From the NCBI GenBank assembly GCA_947493455.1, contig CANLRB010000001.1, positions 1 to 64,000 on the forward strand: 64,000 bases of DNA. The letters run 5' to 3'. The DNA is from an uncultured Pseudoalteromonas sp. (GTDB lineage Bacteria > Pseudomonadota > Gammaproteobacteria > Enterobacterales > Alteromonadaceae). Positions 50,408 to 59,493 of this stretch are shown piece after piece. Within the stretch, counting starts at the first letter, position 1; each line of letters opens with the position of its first letter. Below the pieces are notes generated by a model that was given only the letters and a program-made list of their open reading frames with translations, was not told where the DNA came from and did no database searches. The translations under genes and the position numbers were made by a program.

Positions 50408-51078
50408 ATACGCACAGCTATATCAAGTTACATGGGCAAGTAGCCTATCGTATGGTCAACTCTAAATTTCCGCCGATTACCTTATTTGATGATGTGCTTG
50501 ACCACGACGAGTTTGAAACCGCCTATGCGCTGCAAGCACTAACAAACCCGCGCATACTCAATCAACTCGGTGATTTGTCGTTAATTCCAAGCGAGCAAAT
50601 TCCGTTTGGTATTCAAGGCGTTAATTATGCAACAGCGCCGTTTACTCATGTCAATCCCAATGGCTCGCGCTTTAGTGACGGCTCATTCGGTATGCTGTAT
50701 TTGGCCGATAGCAATTTAACCGCCATTGCCGAAACTCGCTATCATCAACAAAATTACTTTCGCAATATTGAAAACCTGCATTACGACACCATCGATATGC
50801 GCTGCCTTAAAGTGACGTTCTCAGCGTCTTTGATAGATGCAACAACACTTGATACGCTGCACCACCCAGATGATTACACTGAGTCGCGTTTATTTGGTGC
50901 ACACTTAAAAAAAGCAAATGATGCAGGTTTACAGTATCGCTCAGTTAGAAATGAGGGCGCCATTTGTTGGGGACTCATGTCACCAAGTTTTGTTACATCA
51001 GCCATTCAAACTCAACATTTTGAATTTATTTTTGATGGCGAAAAAATAGCGCATGTTCGCGAACTCACCATAGAATAA
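50401..51078 (+). CDS. RES-domain toxin
   Basis: This encodes 225 residues from a GTG overlapping the antitoxin stop. The RES residues are in place: Arg in NPNGSRFSDGSFGMLYLAD, Glu in AIAETRYHQQNYF, and Ser in LQYRSVRNEGAICWG. RES toxins are NAD+ phosphorylases/glycohydrolases that drain NAD and stop growth when the antitoxin is lost. The pair ends 45 bases before the 3' end of the T6SS block on the other strand. Confidence 0.9.
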   Translation: MVDTHSYIKLHGQVAYRMVNSKFPPITLFDDVLDHDEFETAYALQALTNPRILNQLGDLSLIPSEQIPFGIQGVNYATAPFTHVNPNGSRFSDGSFGMLYLADSNLTAIAETRYHQQNYFRNIENLHYDTIDMRCLKVTFSASLIDATTLDTLHHPDDYTESRLFGAHLKKANDAGLQYRSVRNEGAICWGLMSPSFVTSAIQTQHFEFIFDGEKIAHVRELTIE

Positions 51079-51123
51079 AACAGCGTCCAATGTTAGTTAT
51101 GAGTGTACTATCGCGTTAGTCAA

Positions 51124-52176
51124 TTAGTGAAGCCCTAGTGTAAGCTGCCGAAATAGTCGGTTAGCTTTTTTTCGCCATAACGGTATCGCCGCATCGTCAT
51201 CAAAATAACGTCGCCGAATCGGCCATTCTAACCATGGTTTGTCGATTTCTTTATTCGCATATTTTTTGGGGTTGTCATATGCAACATCAAAATTAAAGGC
51301 ATACGCTCTTGATTCAACATCCTCTTTTATCGCAACTTGTTGCATTACATGCATTTTTCGCCAGTAAAATTCGGGCCGCTGGTTCTTTTTATCAAACGCT
51401 GCGGTAATCGGATCAAGATGACGAAACTTTTCAATATCAGGAATATCTGGTAATGGCCGCGTATTATCGGCAAACCGCAATAAGTATTCCCACTCCATAC
51501 GACAATAGTTTGGGTTGCCGGCATTATCGCGCACCGGTATTTGTAAAAACGCTCCACCATAGGTGTCGTGATCTTTGTGCGCTAAACACAAGGTATAGGT
51601 GCTACCGCCATGTTGATTTTTAAGTTGCAGTGAGTAAAAAGCATCAATATCAGTAAGCGGAAAAGTCGCGTGGCCAAATTCATTTTTTTCCGGATTACCT
51701 TTTACGCGCCAGGTAAAACTAATGGTTTGGTTTTGACGATCTATGTACGCGCCTTTAAAGCGGCTAAATAAAGCATCCCATAAAAAGGTGAAATTCAAAA
51801 AAAATAGATTCCATAACAACACAATGGCAAGAAATAGCCAAGGATAGCTTTCTTCAGGGCTATAAGATACAGGAATAATCAATAATACACTCACTAAAGC
51901 GCCAACCCCGCCCAATGCTATTGGTGCAATAGTCAACAATAATGTAAAAACATTTCCCGTAATACTATGAATCAAATGATAACGCTCTCCTTGCTTACAA
52001 TATGGTTTTCGTCCAACATTTTCATAAGCTCTGTTGCTAATTGGGCGCATAAAATTAACACCATTGAAAGCTATATCACCAGAATCACAGTCGCCTGTTT
52101 TGAAAAAATGATTAAACACGCGCTGATGTGGCAAAGATTGCCCGCTCTTTTTAAACCACCAATAATTTAAACCCAT
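51124..52176 (-). CDS. Membrane protein, candidate T6SS immunity protein, copy 2
   Basis: This encodes 350 residues with no recognised family. The N-terminus MGLNYWWFKKSGQSLPHQRV has no signal peptide. Two or three membrane helices lie in about residues 70-140, and the C-terminal 200 residues are soluble and aromatic/charged (GAYIDRQNQTISFTWRVKGN and MEWEYLLRFADNTRPLPD). It is the tandem twin of the gene just upstream: residues 1-47 and about 144-350 are nearly identical between them, while the membrane block differs. It lies last in the T6SS effector operon, 26 bases after its twin. An immunity function against the membrane-active effector is inferred from position, membrane location and duplication. 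Confidence 0.75.
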   Translation of the reverse strand: MGLNYWWFKKSGQSLPHQRVFNHFFKTGDCDSGDIAFNGVNFMRPISNRAYENVGRKPYCKQGERYHLIHSITGNVFTLLLTIAPIALGGVGALVSVLLIIPVSYSPEESYPWLFLAIVLLWNLFFLNFTFLWDALFSRFKGAYIDRQNQTISFTWRVKGNPEKNEFGHATFPLTDIDAFYSLQLKNQHGGSTYTLCLAHKDHDTYGGAFLQIPVRDNAGNPNYCRMEWEYLLRFADNTRPLPDIPDIEKFRHLDPITAAFDKKNQRPEFYWRKMHVMQQVAIKEDVESRAYAFNFDVAYDNPKKYANKEIDKPWLEWPIRRRYFDDDAAIPLWRKKANRLFRQLTLGLH

Positions 52177-52202
52177 TCTCTTCCTTAAAAATGTCGTTCT
52201 AA

Positions 52203-53255
52203 TTAATTAAGCCCAAGAGTAAGCTGCCGAAATAGCCGGTTGGCTTTTTTTCGCCATAACGGTATCGCCGCATCGTCATCAAAATAACGTCGCCGAATCG
52301 GCCATTCTAACCATGGTTTGTCGATTTCTTTATTCGCATATTTTTTGGGGTTGTCATATGCAACATCAAAATTAAAGGCATACGCTCTTGATTCAACATC
52401 CTCTTTTATCGCAACTTGTTGCATTACATGCATTTTTCGCCAGTAAAATTCGGGCCGCTGGTTCTTTTTATCAATCGCTGCGGTAATCGGATCGAGATGA
52501 CGAAACTTTTCAATATCAGGAATATCTGGTAATGGCCGCGTATTATCGGCAAACCGCAATAAGTATTCCCACTCCATACGACAATAGTTTGGGTTGCCGG
52601 CATTATCGCGCACCGGTATTTGTAAAAACGCTCCACCATAGGTGTCGTGGTCTTTGTGCGCTAAACACAAGGTATAGGTGCTACCGCCATGTTGATTTTT
52701 AAGTTGCAGTGAGTAAAAAGCATCAATATCAGCAAGCGGAAAAGTCGCGTGGCCAAATTCATTTTTTTCCGGATTGCCTTTTACGCGCCAGGTAAAACTA
52801 ATGGTTTGGTTTTGACGATCTATATACGCACCTTTAAATGGACTAAGAATGATATCTCTTAGAAACGTGAAATTTAAAAAGAATAAATTCCATGACAATA
52901 CGATAATCAAGAACAACCAAGGGTAATCCATTGTTTCGGAATATAAAGCAGGAAAGATAAACAACACACTCAGCAGTGCACCTGTACAACCTAATAATAT
53001 TGGTAACACAGCACATATTAATCCGAGAATATTGTCTGTTAAACTTGGAATTAAATGATAACGCTCTCCGCGCTTACAATAAGCTTTACCACTTTCACTT
53101 TTGTAAAATTTGTCGCTTATTGGGCGCATAAAATTAACACCATTGAAAGCTATATCACCAGAATCACAGTCGCCTGTTTTGAAAAAATGATTAAACACGC
53201 GCTGATGTGGCAAAGCGTGTCCGCTCTTTTTAAACCACCAATAATTTAAACCCAT
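52203..53255 (-). CDS. Membrane protein, candidate T6SS immunity protein, copy 1
   Basis: This encodes 350 residues, same length as its twin. Only a handful of residues differ outside the central block (for example Ala for Thr in PLxDIDAFY, Ile for Phe in TAAxDKK, Asn for His at the end). The central block (about 48-143) holds the membrane helices (LICAVLPILLGCTGALLSVL, WLFLIIVLSWNLFFLNFTF) and is clearly diverged. The gene starts 12 bases after the PAAR-like effector stop, the classic place of a cognate immunity gene. This copy is the more likely partner of the adjacent effector; the other may be a diversified or orphan immunity protein. Confidence 0.78.
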   Translation of the reverse strand: MGLNYWWFKKSGHALPHQRVFNHFFKTGDCDSGDIAFNGVNFMRPISDKFYKSESGKAYCKRGERYHLIPSLTDNILGLICAVLPILLGCTGALLSVLFIFPALYSETMDYPWLFLIIVLSWNLFFLNFTFLRDIILSPFKGAYIDRQNQTISFTWRVKGNPEKNEFGHATFPLADIDAFYSLQLKNQHGGSTYTLCLAHKDHDTYGGAFLQIPVRDNAGNPNYCRMEWEYLLRFADNTRPLPDIPDIEKFRHLDPITAAIDKKNQRPEFYWRKMHVMQQVAIKEDVESRAYAFNFDVAYDNPKKYANKEIDKPWLEWPIRRRYFDDDAAIPLWRKKANRLFRQLTLGLN

Positions 53256-53267
53256 TTGTATATTCCT

Positions 53268-56200
53268 TTACTCAAATAAATCAACTATGTCATCGGCAAT
53301 GCGCGAGAAAAACTTGTTGCTATATTTATCTTTCGCCCAAGCTGGTTGATTAACCAACTGATCAACAGGTTGACCGCTTGCCATCTGTTCATCTGTGACA
53401 TTTTCATACGCTTCAAGATTTTGCGGCAAGTGCAAGCCATTATGAACTAAACTGGCTTTAGCGTAGATATAGTCCACATGACGCATATTAAAGTAAGCTT
53501 CGTATTCTAGGCGAATAACCTTATCATGTTCATTTTTAATTTCCGTAGGCTCTTCGATTTTATGGCGAATCTTTTTATTTTTAAAAGTGTAATTAATCGG
53601 CACGTGAAACTTTTTCACTTCGCACCAAAACCCGCGAATAAACTGGTCTTCATCAAGACTAACATGAATATAAACATCACTTTCCAGTTCATCATAAAGT
53701 GGCGTATGTATATAAATAATAAAATTATTTGACTGGGCGATACGGTCAATTTTAACACTTGGACTCATCAGCACTGACGTAATAAAGTTATAATATGCCC
53801 GACTATTTTTAAAGGCGAGAAATCGCGTTAATCGTTTGGTTTTATTAGCAGAAAATGGCCCGAATTCAGCCCAGTTTTCAACGTCGCTGTTTTCAAATTT
53901 TGACGATAAAATACCAAAAGCCAGTGTACCGAGCATTAATGCCCATACCACAGGGCCCGCCAATCCAATAGCCGCCACAGCGGCCAAACCGAAACCTAGC
54001 CCTGCAGAAATGGCCCCACAAACTGCCGCGTCATTATCTTGTTTTTGAAATAAACGCCAAGCATCCCATGCAGCAACACCTGATGACAACGCACCAACTA
54101 TCCCGCCTGCAACAGTCAATCGCGTAATTTTCATTGAATGCTTCATTTTAGACAAAGCCTTGTTGTAGACTTTCGCGCGCTCTGCTGCTAGCTCTTTAGA
54201 CATCATCGTATTAGACGATATGTATGACTCAAAAACTTGTGCGCCAGCAACCATTAATTCTGAAAGCGAGGCTAAATTTTTCATGTATGCATACGCTTCT
54301 CCCCGACCTTCAAAATTCTTTTTATATTCGTCATACATGTGTGAAGTGGTAAATAAATCAATCAAAAACAAGGCGCCGGGCACTAAATTATGAAAACGTT
54401 TAGAAGCACGACCCACTTTATTTAAACGCAAGCCCCTCACTCTGCCTATGGGGTTTTCTTGGTGAATTTGATGGGCATAAATACTGGGCACCTCAGATTC
54501 AGGTACGATAAACACTTTTATTTCAAGTGTGCGTAAATCTTCTAAAAACCCTTTCATATCGAGCCCTTTTTGAATTAACTCACGTGCTCCCGCGCGTGTT
54601 GTTACTCCAATCTCTGCTCCGGTTTTTCGGTCTGTCACGACCACATTACGTTGTCCATTGGTGCTCGTATGCGTGCCATGTGGTGCATATTTTTCAATAA
54701 TACGTAAATCTTTTTTATCCACTTCACGGCCATTATTTAGGGCATCAATGGCATTTTCGAGCGCTTTTTTCGCCCCCCGATAACGTGGTTTGTTAAATAG
54801 AGTGTGCTCTACAATATCGTTGCCCAGCATCACATAGCCAGGTGGTATTTGGCCAAAATTAGTTATTTCAATTTTTTTAAAAACGTCTGTGCCCATGCTT
54901 TTCAAAGTCGGGCCAACAACTTTAAAAGTGATATGGGTTGCGTTATCGCTTGCTTTTAGCGATTCAATCAGATTATTTTTCCAAAATGTTAAAAGTGCAA
55001 TCGACAACGACGACGATGCTTTGGCAACCTTAGCGCCGAGTACTAGCGACGCCAAGATAGCCATATCCGGTTCAACTGCTTTTTCAAGCGTTTGTTTTAA
55101 TTTATGTGGGTCGAAAATACCCGGGTTACGGCCTGGATCTGACGGCTCTGGCTCATTATTGACAAGGTTATCGCCAAACGCATTTTCATCAGCACAAAAA
55201 TCACTTCGCAGCCAACTATGTTCATCTAATGCGAGTCGCTTCATTATCTGGTAAGTTTTTCGTTCAATTTTTTTCATGCGATCTTTTAGCACATATTTTT
55301 TATGGCCATCGTCAATCGCTTTAATAAAAACTGGCAAGTGCTTCATGGGCTCAGTTAACCGGTTCAATATGTTATACATGCACAATAAACCGTGGGCATA
55401 ACTATCAACCGGTAGAGTACTTAAATCGCGTACCGCATAATGCCAATTAGTCGGTGCGTGAATATTTTGTCGGTTGCAGATAAGTGAGAGTGCTTCTTTT
55501 TCATATTCCTCATTAAAAAAGTCAGCTAATTCAACTCGCTTTTCAAGGTACAAATCCAATACTTCAAGAACAAAATCACTGATAAGTACTTTTTCTATTT
55601 CTTTACCATCTAATAGCGCCGCAATATCGCGTAAATCATCAGCCTCTGATGACTGATCAACTAAGTGATAACCACCCCGTTGATAGTCGTATGCCCGCTT
55701 ATGTAATTTTTCGTTCAAATAAAGCTGATAGGCAAGCAATGCTGAATCATAATAAGGCTTATCTTTTGCATTAGAGTATTCTACTTCGAGCAAATTGAAC
55801 AAGGTGTCTAAATGCAAGTATTGACGCTGGGCAATCCCAATCATGTCGTGAAGGTAGAGCTGATTTTGGCCATTTTCAGTTGCAACATAATCGCAATTGG
55901 TTGGATTGGTGTGGCCTGCAAAATCAAATAGTTGGCAGCGCTCACCGCGCAGGCGGGCTGCGCGTATTGCATCCATGCATTTAGCCATCAAAGGGGTGTT
56001 AGTGAAGCGTTGGTCAGTTTCAAACATGCCGCCTAAATCACAAATATACTGCCAACTCCACTGCACGCGCGAAAACGCAATTTCAACACAGCAACTCTGT
56101 AAACCTGCTTGACTGTGATATAAGCCACGGGTACGCGTTGGTATCAGTATTTTTTCGGTTGGTCGAGAGCGAAACTTACGTACATCTTTACTGTGCTCGA

Positions 56201-57641
56201 GTTGCAAATCAACATCGCTATATTTATTCTCACCAAGACAGGCAAGCTCACGCCATAAATAGCCATCAACAAAAATATAAAGGTAGCCACAGGCCGCATG
56301 CGCCGGTAACCCTGTTAAATTTTCAATGTAATCGGGCGCACAGGCGGTTGCTTTACTCAAAGAGGTTTGCGTAAACACCTGCGGCAAAATTGCCATTAAC
56401 GCTGTCTTCTCGGCTTCTTGTTTTTCTTCTTCTAACGATTGAGTTTCAATAAAACCACAGGGGATCACCACATCATCAGCATTTGCACATGGCAAACGTA
56501 AATCGAGTTGACACGGCTCGTCAACACTGGGAATTTTTACGTGTTGTTCACGTCCGTTATCGCTACCCGATTCAAATAAATAGCTCCGCTCAAAAGCTTG
56601 CTGCTTGAGCGCCAATTTACCAGCCCCCGGCAGTGGGTCATCACCTTGTGCATATAACATCAAGGCTGTTAGCGCCTTATGAGGATCCCCCACCGCTTCT
56701 GATTGCAATAACCGTTCTCGCAGCTCTTGCGTCATGGGGGCACCCGGTTGGGTCAGCGTTGAAATCGGCGTGTTACAGTTGTTCGACACCATTAAATCGC
56801 TCTGTCTTGCTGCCGGAGAGCCTTCAATAAACACATTGTGCGAGCCACTTAAAAATTGTGCTTTGCCGCGGTTTGTACCACTCACTACGCCCTTTTTGTC
56901 GCCGGCTTCGTCGCCGGTGCTACGGCTAAAATAGCTGCTAATATGCGCCATGCCATTGCCGTTTACTTTCACGGTTTGCGCAACATTAGTAACATCGCTC
57001 GAGCGTGCTACATTTGCATAAGGAATGGGGATCACCGAATTGCCTACCGTGGTTAAACATACATCCACAGTATTGAGCACACCGCTACTTTGGCTGTGAA
57101 CTGCGGTTTTGCCATTTATTAGCACGTTTTGCGCGGTGACCGTACTCACTTGCTGCGCTTGTTGTTGCTGGTCTTTTTCAATGCGCTCTACGGTGCCCGC
57201 GCGCCAGCCAAGTTGACTGCAAATAAAATCATAGAGCGCGTTTTTATCGCTTACAGGCTCGTTTAAATCCATGCCCGTTGCGTCGTGCAGCCAAGGTAAA
57301 ATGGGCTCTTTTTTTTCTTCATCCCACTGCGCAGGTGGAATAACATAATCAGGCAAAAATGCCTTAATCGCCTTCGCCAATGGCCGGCGCTGATAGTAAG
57401 GCCGGTCTAATTCAGCAAAAAAAGCATTGCGGCCATCTTCTTCATTAATAAAAATGGCAGCATTTGCTGCACGGCCAATGGCATTATTTTGTTTTGCACT
57501 TAAATTAAACGGGATCAAGGTTGGGTTATTGGTACGCCACGTTACGCTGCCATTTTTGCGCACATCGGCGGTCAGTGCATCAATATCGTATTGTACGGTA
57601 TCAAGCTCGCGACCAAGCTGCCCATTAATATATGATGTCAT
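53268..57641 (-). CDS. T6SS PAAR-like (DUF4150) effector with MIX-like region and C-terminal membrane helices
   Basis: This encodes 1457 residues. The DUF4150/PAAR-like domain is at about 185-290 (NTVDVCLTTVGNSVIPIPYA, then GTNRGKAQFLSGSHNVFIEG), which would cap the VgrG spike. Next comes a segment at about 440-520 (CGYLYIFVDGYLWREL, then KILIPTRTRGLYHSQ) resembling the VasX-type/MIX N-terminal region of T6SS effectors. A long helical middle follows, and near 1165-1250 there are strong hydrophobic helices (GGIVGALSSGVAAWDAW, GLGFGLAAVAAIGLAGPVVW) like VasX/colicin-type pore formers. A beta-rich tail ends it. Membrane pore formation is inferred. Its ATG overlaps the thiolase-like stop by 4 bases. 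Confidence 0.82.
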   Translation of the reverse strand: MTSYINGQLGRELDTVQYDIDALTADVRKNGSVTWRTNNPTLIPFNLSAKQNNAIGRAANAAIFINEEDGRNAFFAELDRPYYQRRPLAKAIKAFLPDYVIPPAQWDEEKKEPILPWLHDATGMDLNEPVSDKNALYDFICSQLGWRAGTVERIEKDQQQQAQQVSTVTAQNVLINGKTAVHSQSSGVLNTVDVCLTTVGNSVIPIPYANVARSSDVTNVAQTVKVNGNGMAHISSYFSRSTGDEAGDKKGVVSGTNRGKAQFLSGSHNVFIEGSPAARQSDLMVSNNCNTPISTLTQPGAPMTQELRERLLQSEAVGDPHKALTALMLYAQGDDPLPGAGKLALKQQAFERSYLFESGSDNGREQHVKIPSVDEPCQLDLRLPCANADDVVIPCGFIETQSLEEEKQEAEKTALMAILPQVFTQTSLSKATACAPDYIENLTGLPAHAACGYLYIFVDGYLWRELACLGENKYSDVDLQLEHSKDVRKFRSRPTEKILIPTRTRGLYHSQAGLQSCCVEIAFSRVQWSWQYICDLGGMFETDQRFTNTPLMAKCMDAIRAARLRGERCQLFDFAGHTNPTNCDYVATENGQNQLYLHDMIGIAQRQYLHLDTLFNLLEVEYSNAKDKPYYDSALLAYQLYLNEKLHKRAYDYQRGGYHLVDQSSEADDLRDIAALLDGKEIEKVLISDFVLEVLDLYLEKRVELADFFNEEYEKEALSLICNRQNIHAPTNWHYAVRDLSTLPVDSYAHGLLCMYNILNRLTEPMKHLPVFIKAIDDGHKKYVLKDRMKKIERKTYQIMKRLALDEHSWLRSDFCADENAFGDNLVNNEPEPSDPGRNPGIFDPHKLKQTLEKAVEPDMAILASLVLGAKVAKASSSLSIALLTFWKNNLIESLKASDNATHITFKVVGPTLKSMGTDVFKKIEITNFGQIPPGYVMLGNDIVEHTLFNKPRYRGAKKALENAIDALNNGREVDKKDLRIIEKYAPHGTHTSTNGQRNVVVTDRKTGAEIGVTTRAGARELIQKGLDMKGFLEDLRTLEIKVFIVPESEVPSIYAHQIHQENPIGRVRGLRLNKVGRASKRFHNLVPGALFLIDLFTTSHMYDEYKKNFEGRGEAYAYMKNLASLSELMVAGAQVFESYISSNTMMSKELAAERAKVYNKALSKMKHSMKITRLTVAGGIVGALSSGVAAWDAWRLFQKQDNDAAVCGAISAGLGFGLAAVAAIGLAGPVVWALMLGTLAFGILSSKFENSDVENWAEFGPFSANKTKRLTRFLAFKNSRAYYNFITSVLMSPSVKIDRIAQSNNFIIYIHTPLYDELESDVYIHVSLDEDQFIRGFWCEVKKFHVPINYTFKNKKIRHKIEEPTEIKNEHDKVIRLEYEAYFNMRHVDYIYAKASLVHNGLHLPQNLEAYENVTDEQMASGQPVDQLVNQPAWAKDKYSNKFFSRIADDIVDLFE

Positions 57642-58489
57642 GCTGCTTTCCTTGTTACACGCACGATTTGATTATGGCTGTCATCAACTAAATACAGTGC
57701 TTTGCCAAAAAACAACGGGCTTGATAAATAACACTCAGCCACCGCGATGCTCATTAACCACTGCGCCGCGCCGCAGCGCCCTGTGGTGTGTGCCATATCA
57801 ATAAAATGCCCCGGATAGGCGCTATCTGAGCCAACTTGTCGCACTAACTCATACCATTCATACAACCAACTGCGCGCTTCATTACCAATAAACAAAATCA
57901 CATCGTCACTACTTTCAAAACACGCGCTCACTTGCTCAATATGCGTTCCGCTTAAGGGAGTAATGCACAAGTTATGTTCTGGCACAGCTAAAAAAGCACA
58001 GGCGCCTTCACCTTTAGGGCTCAAGTTTTCAGGGGTAATATTATCGGAAATCGGTGAGTCGGCACATATCACCAAAGCCAAACTGGGAATATCTGCCACT
58101 TTATCCATTGTGGCACTTTGGCTAATTTCAATATGATTGGCAAACCCATAAGGGTGGAGCAATGATTGCAACTGCAAGTTACTAAGAACCGGCTTGCCAT
58201 AGGTGTCGTTGGGTAACACAAAGTGAATATGCGACACCGCAATATAGGTATGCTCAGTGCGCCCAGCCACTAATTCAGGTAAATCAATCGTCGCAAATAG
58301 GCTTTCAATCAAGGCACGTAAACGAATTTCATACGACATACCTTCGAGTTCGCTCAGCACTACTTTTGCGCCAACTTGGTTTTCTTCATCAGTAAAGCTT
58401 TTTATAAAATGCATTTGATTTGCAATTGCAGTATATAAGGCACTTTTGCGTGTGCCGGTTGCGTTAATATGGGCTAAATAAGTCAGCAT
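57638..58489 (-). CDS. T6SS-associated thiolase/ketoacyl-synthase-like protein
   Basis: This encodes 283 residues. It resembles the degenerate thiolase-fold proteins found beside DUF2169 and PAAR-like effectors: LRALIESLFATIDLPELVAG, a central SLALVICADSPISD, DDVILFIGNEARSW, and TGRCGAAQWLMSIAVAECYL near the end, where active ketoacyl synthases have GHxxGAAG. The His is Arg here and no nucleophile Cys motif is seen, so catalysis is unlikely. The probable role is chaperone or adaptor for loading the adjacent effector. It overlaps DUF2169 by 7 bases upstream and the effector by 4 bases downstream. Confidence 0.7.
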   Translation of the reverse strand: MLTYLAHINATGTRKSALYTAIANQMHFIKSFTDEENQVGAKVVLSELEGMSYEIRLRALIESLFATIDLPELVAGRTEHTYIAVSHIHFVLPNDTYGKPVLSNLQLQSLLHPYGFANHIEISQSATMDKVADIPSLALVICADSPISDNITPENLSPKGEGACAFLAVPEHNLCITPLSGTHIEQVSACFESSDDVILFIGNEARSWLYEWYELVRQVGSDSAYPGHFIDMAHTTGRCGAAQWLMSIAVAECYLSSPLFFGKALYLVDDSHNQIVRVTRKAA

Positions 58490-59493
58490 AGGGCCTCCGT
58501 GCTCATTAGGGCTAGTTCATTGTTGGGATTGAGGGCATCCATCGGCAGCAATGTCCGCCATAACAGTGAAAATTGCATATTGTCGCTGTCAACCACTAGG
58601 GTGTCACATGTCAGTGGAATGCGTTTTTCTTTTTGTTTGGTCATCATTTTTACCTTTAGCGGCTGGTATGGCAGGGCCACTGAAATGGTATTGCCGTAAT
58701 CATGATCACAAAAAAAGCCGGTCATGTGCAGCTGCCAACCATCGCCATAAGGTTGGTCGATAATTTGATCCTGTGGCGCCGCATTAAAGTAGCGCGGTGC
58801 TGGAGCTGCTTGAAAAAGAGAAGCTGCGGTCGCTGCACCTTCTTGCTCAATTTTGGGCTGAAATGCTAAACGCGGTTGCCAGTGGTTTGGCAGCGGGCTG
58901 TATCCAGCAACGGGAGTACTGTGGCTCGGCTTACGCAACACGTGATCTTGATATTCAACCTGCGGTAAAATGGCGCCATGAGCGTGTTTGTTTTTGAGTT
59001 TATAACCACGACCAATGGGGTTTTCGCTGTGGCTGTGTTGCTCAGCACTACCGCCAAACGCAACATCGTAGTTTAATTCAACCCGGCAAATAGGTTTTGG
59101 ATCACTGGCGACCAACCCGAGCAGTGACCGCCGCCAGCGGCGCTCCCCTGTCACTCGCAGCGTTTTACTGGTATCCAATTGGCCAGTGCTCAGGCTTACA
59201 TTAACTTCCACAACGCGGGCTTGTTTGCCTTTTGGCGGGTACGAGGCAAACGTCCCGTAAAATTCAAAGCCATGTTTATAAGGCACAACTTCGCTTGCAT
59301 TTTTAAGCCCACTTTTTAACGGCTCACCACTGTATTCGTCTGCCATGACAATAGGTAAACTAGGTGACAAGGTCATCACGTTACCCTTTTTGTCAAATTC
59401 AAAGCTTTGTTTAACAACTAATAGCTGGGCTTGGTTACCATGCTGATCATGGGTCGGAAAAAAGGCGATTTCCCAGTCGGTCATATTATGCAT
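58483..59493 (-). CDS. DUF2169 T6SS adaptor protein
   Basis: The frame is open to 59592, but the first sensible start is ATG 59493 (MHNMTDWEIAFFPTHDQHGN) or ATG 59484 three codons on, directly at the upstream stop. The longer is given, 336 residues. Family signs: QLLVVKQSFEFDKKG, ADEYSGEPLKSGLKNASEVVPYKHG, RVTGERRWRRSLLGL, VELNYDVAFGG and ENPIGRGYKLKN. DUF2169 proteins act as adaptors joining VgrG to PAAR-like effectors. It is embedded in the VgrG-effector operon, consistent with that role. Confidence 0.88.
   Translation of the reverse strand: MHNMTDWEIAFFPTHDQHGNQAQLLVVKQSFEFDKKGNVMTLSPSLPIVMADEYSGEPLKSGLKNASEVVPYKHGFEFYGTFASYPPKGKQARVVEVNVSLSTGQLDTSKTLRVTGERRWRRSLLGLVASDPKPICRVELNYDVAFGGSAEQHSHSENPIGRGYKLKNKHAHGAILPQVEYQDHVLRKPSHSTPVAGYSPLPNHWQPRLAFQPKIEQEGAATAASLFQAAPAPRYFNAAPQDQIIDQPYGDGWQLHMTGFFCDHDYGNTISVALPYQPLKVKMMTKQKEKRIPLTCDTLVVDSDNMQFSLLWRTLLPMDALNPNNELALMSTEALC

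Larger units (their letters stand above)
51124..53255 (-). repeat. Tandem gene duplication with conserved ends and diverged centre
   Basis: The two 1053-bp genes repeat with a period of 1079 bases. DNA of 51140-51770 matches 52219-52850 almost base for base, and 51980-52176 matches 53060-53255. The segment 51780-51980 (52850-53060) is clearly different. Homogenisation of both flanks with a divergent core suggests gene conversion around selected membrane segments. Confidence 0.9.
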
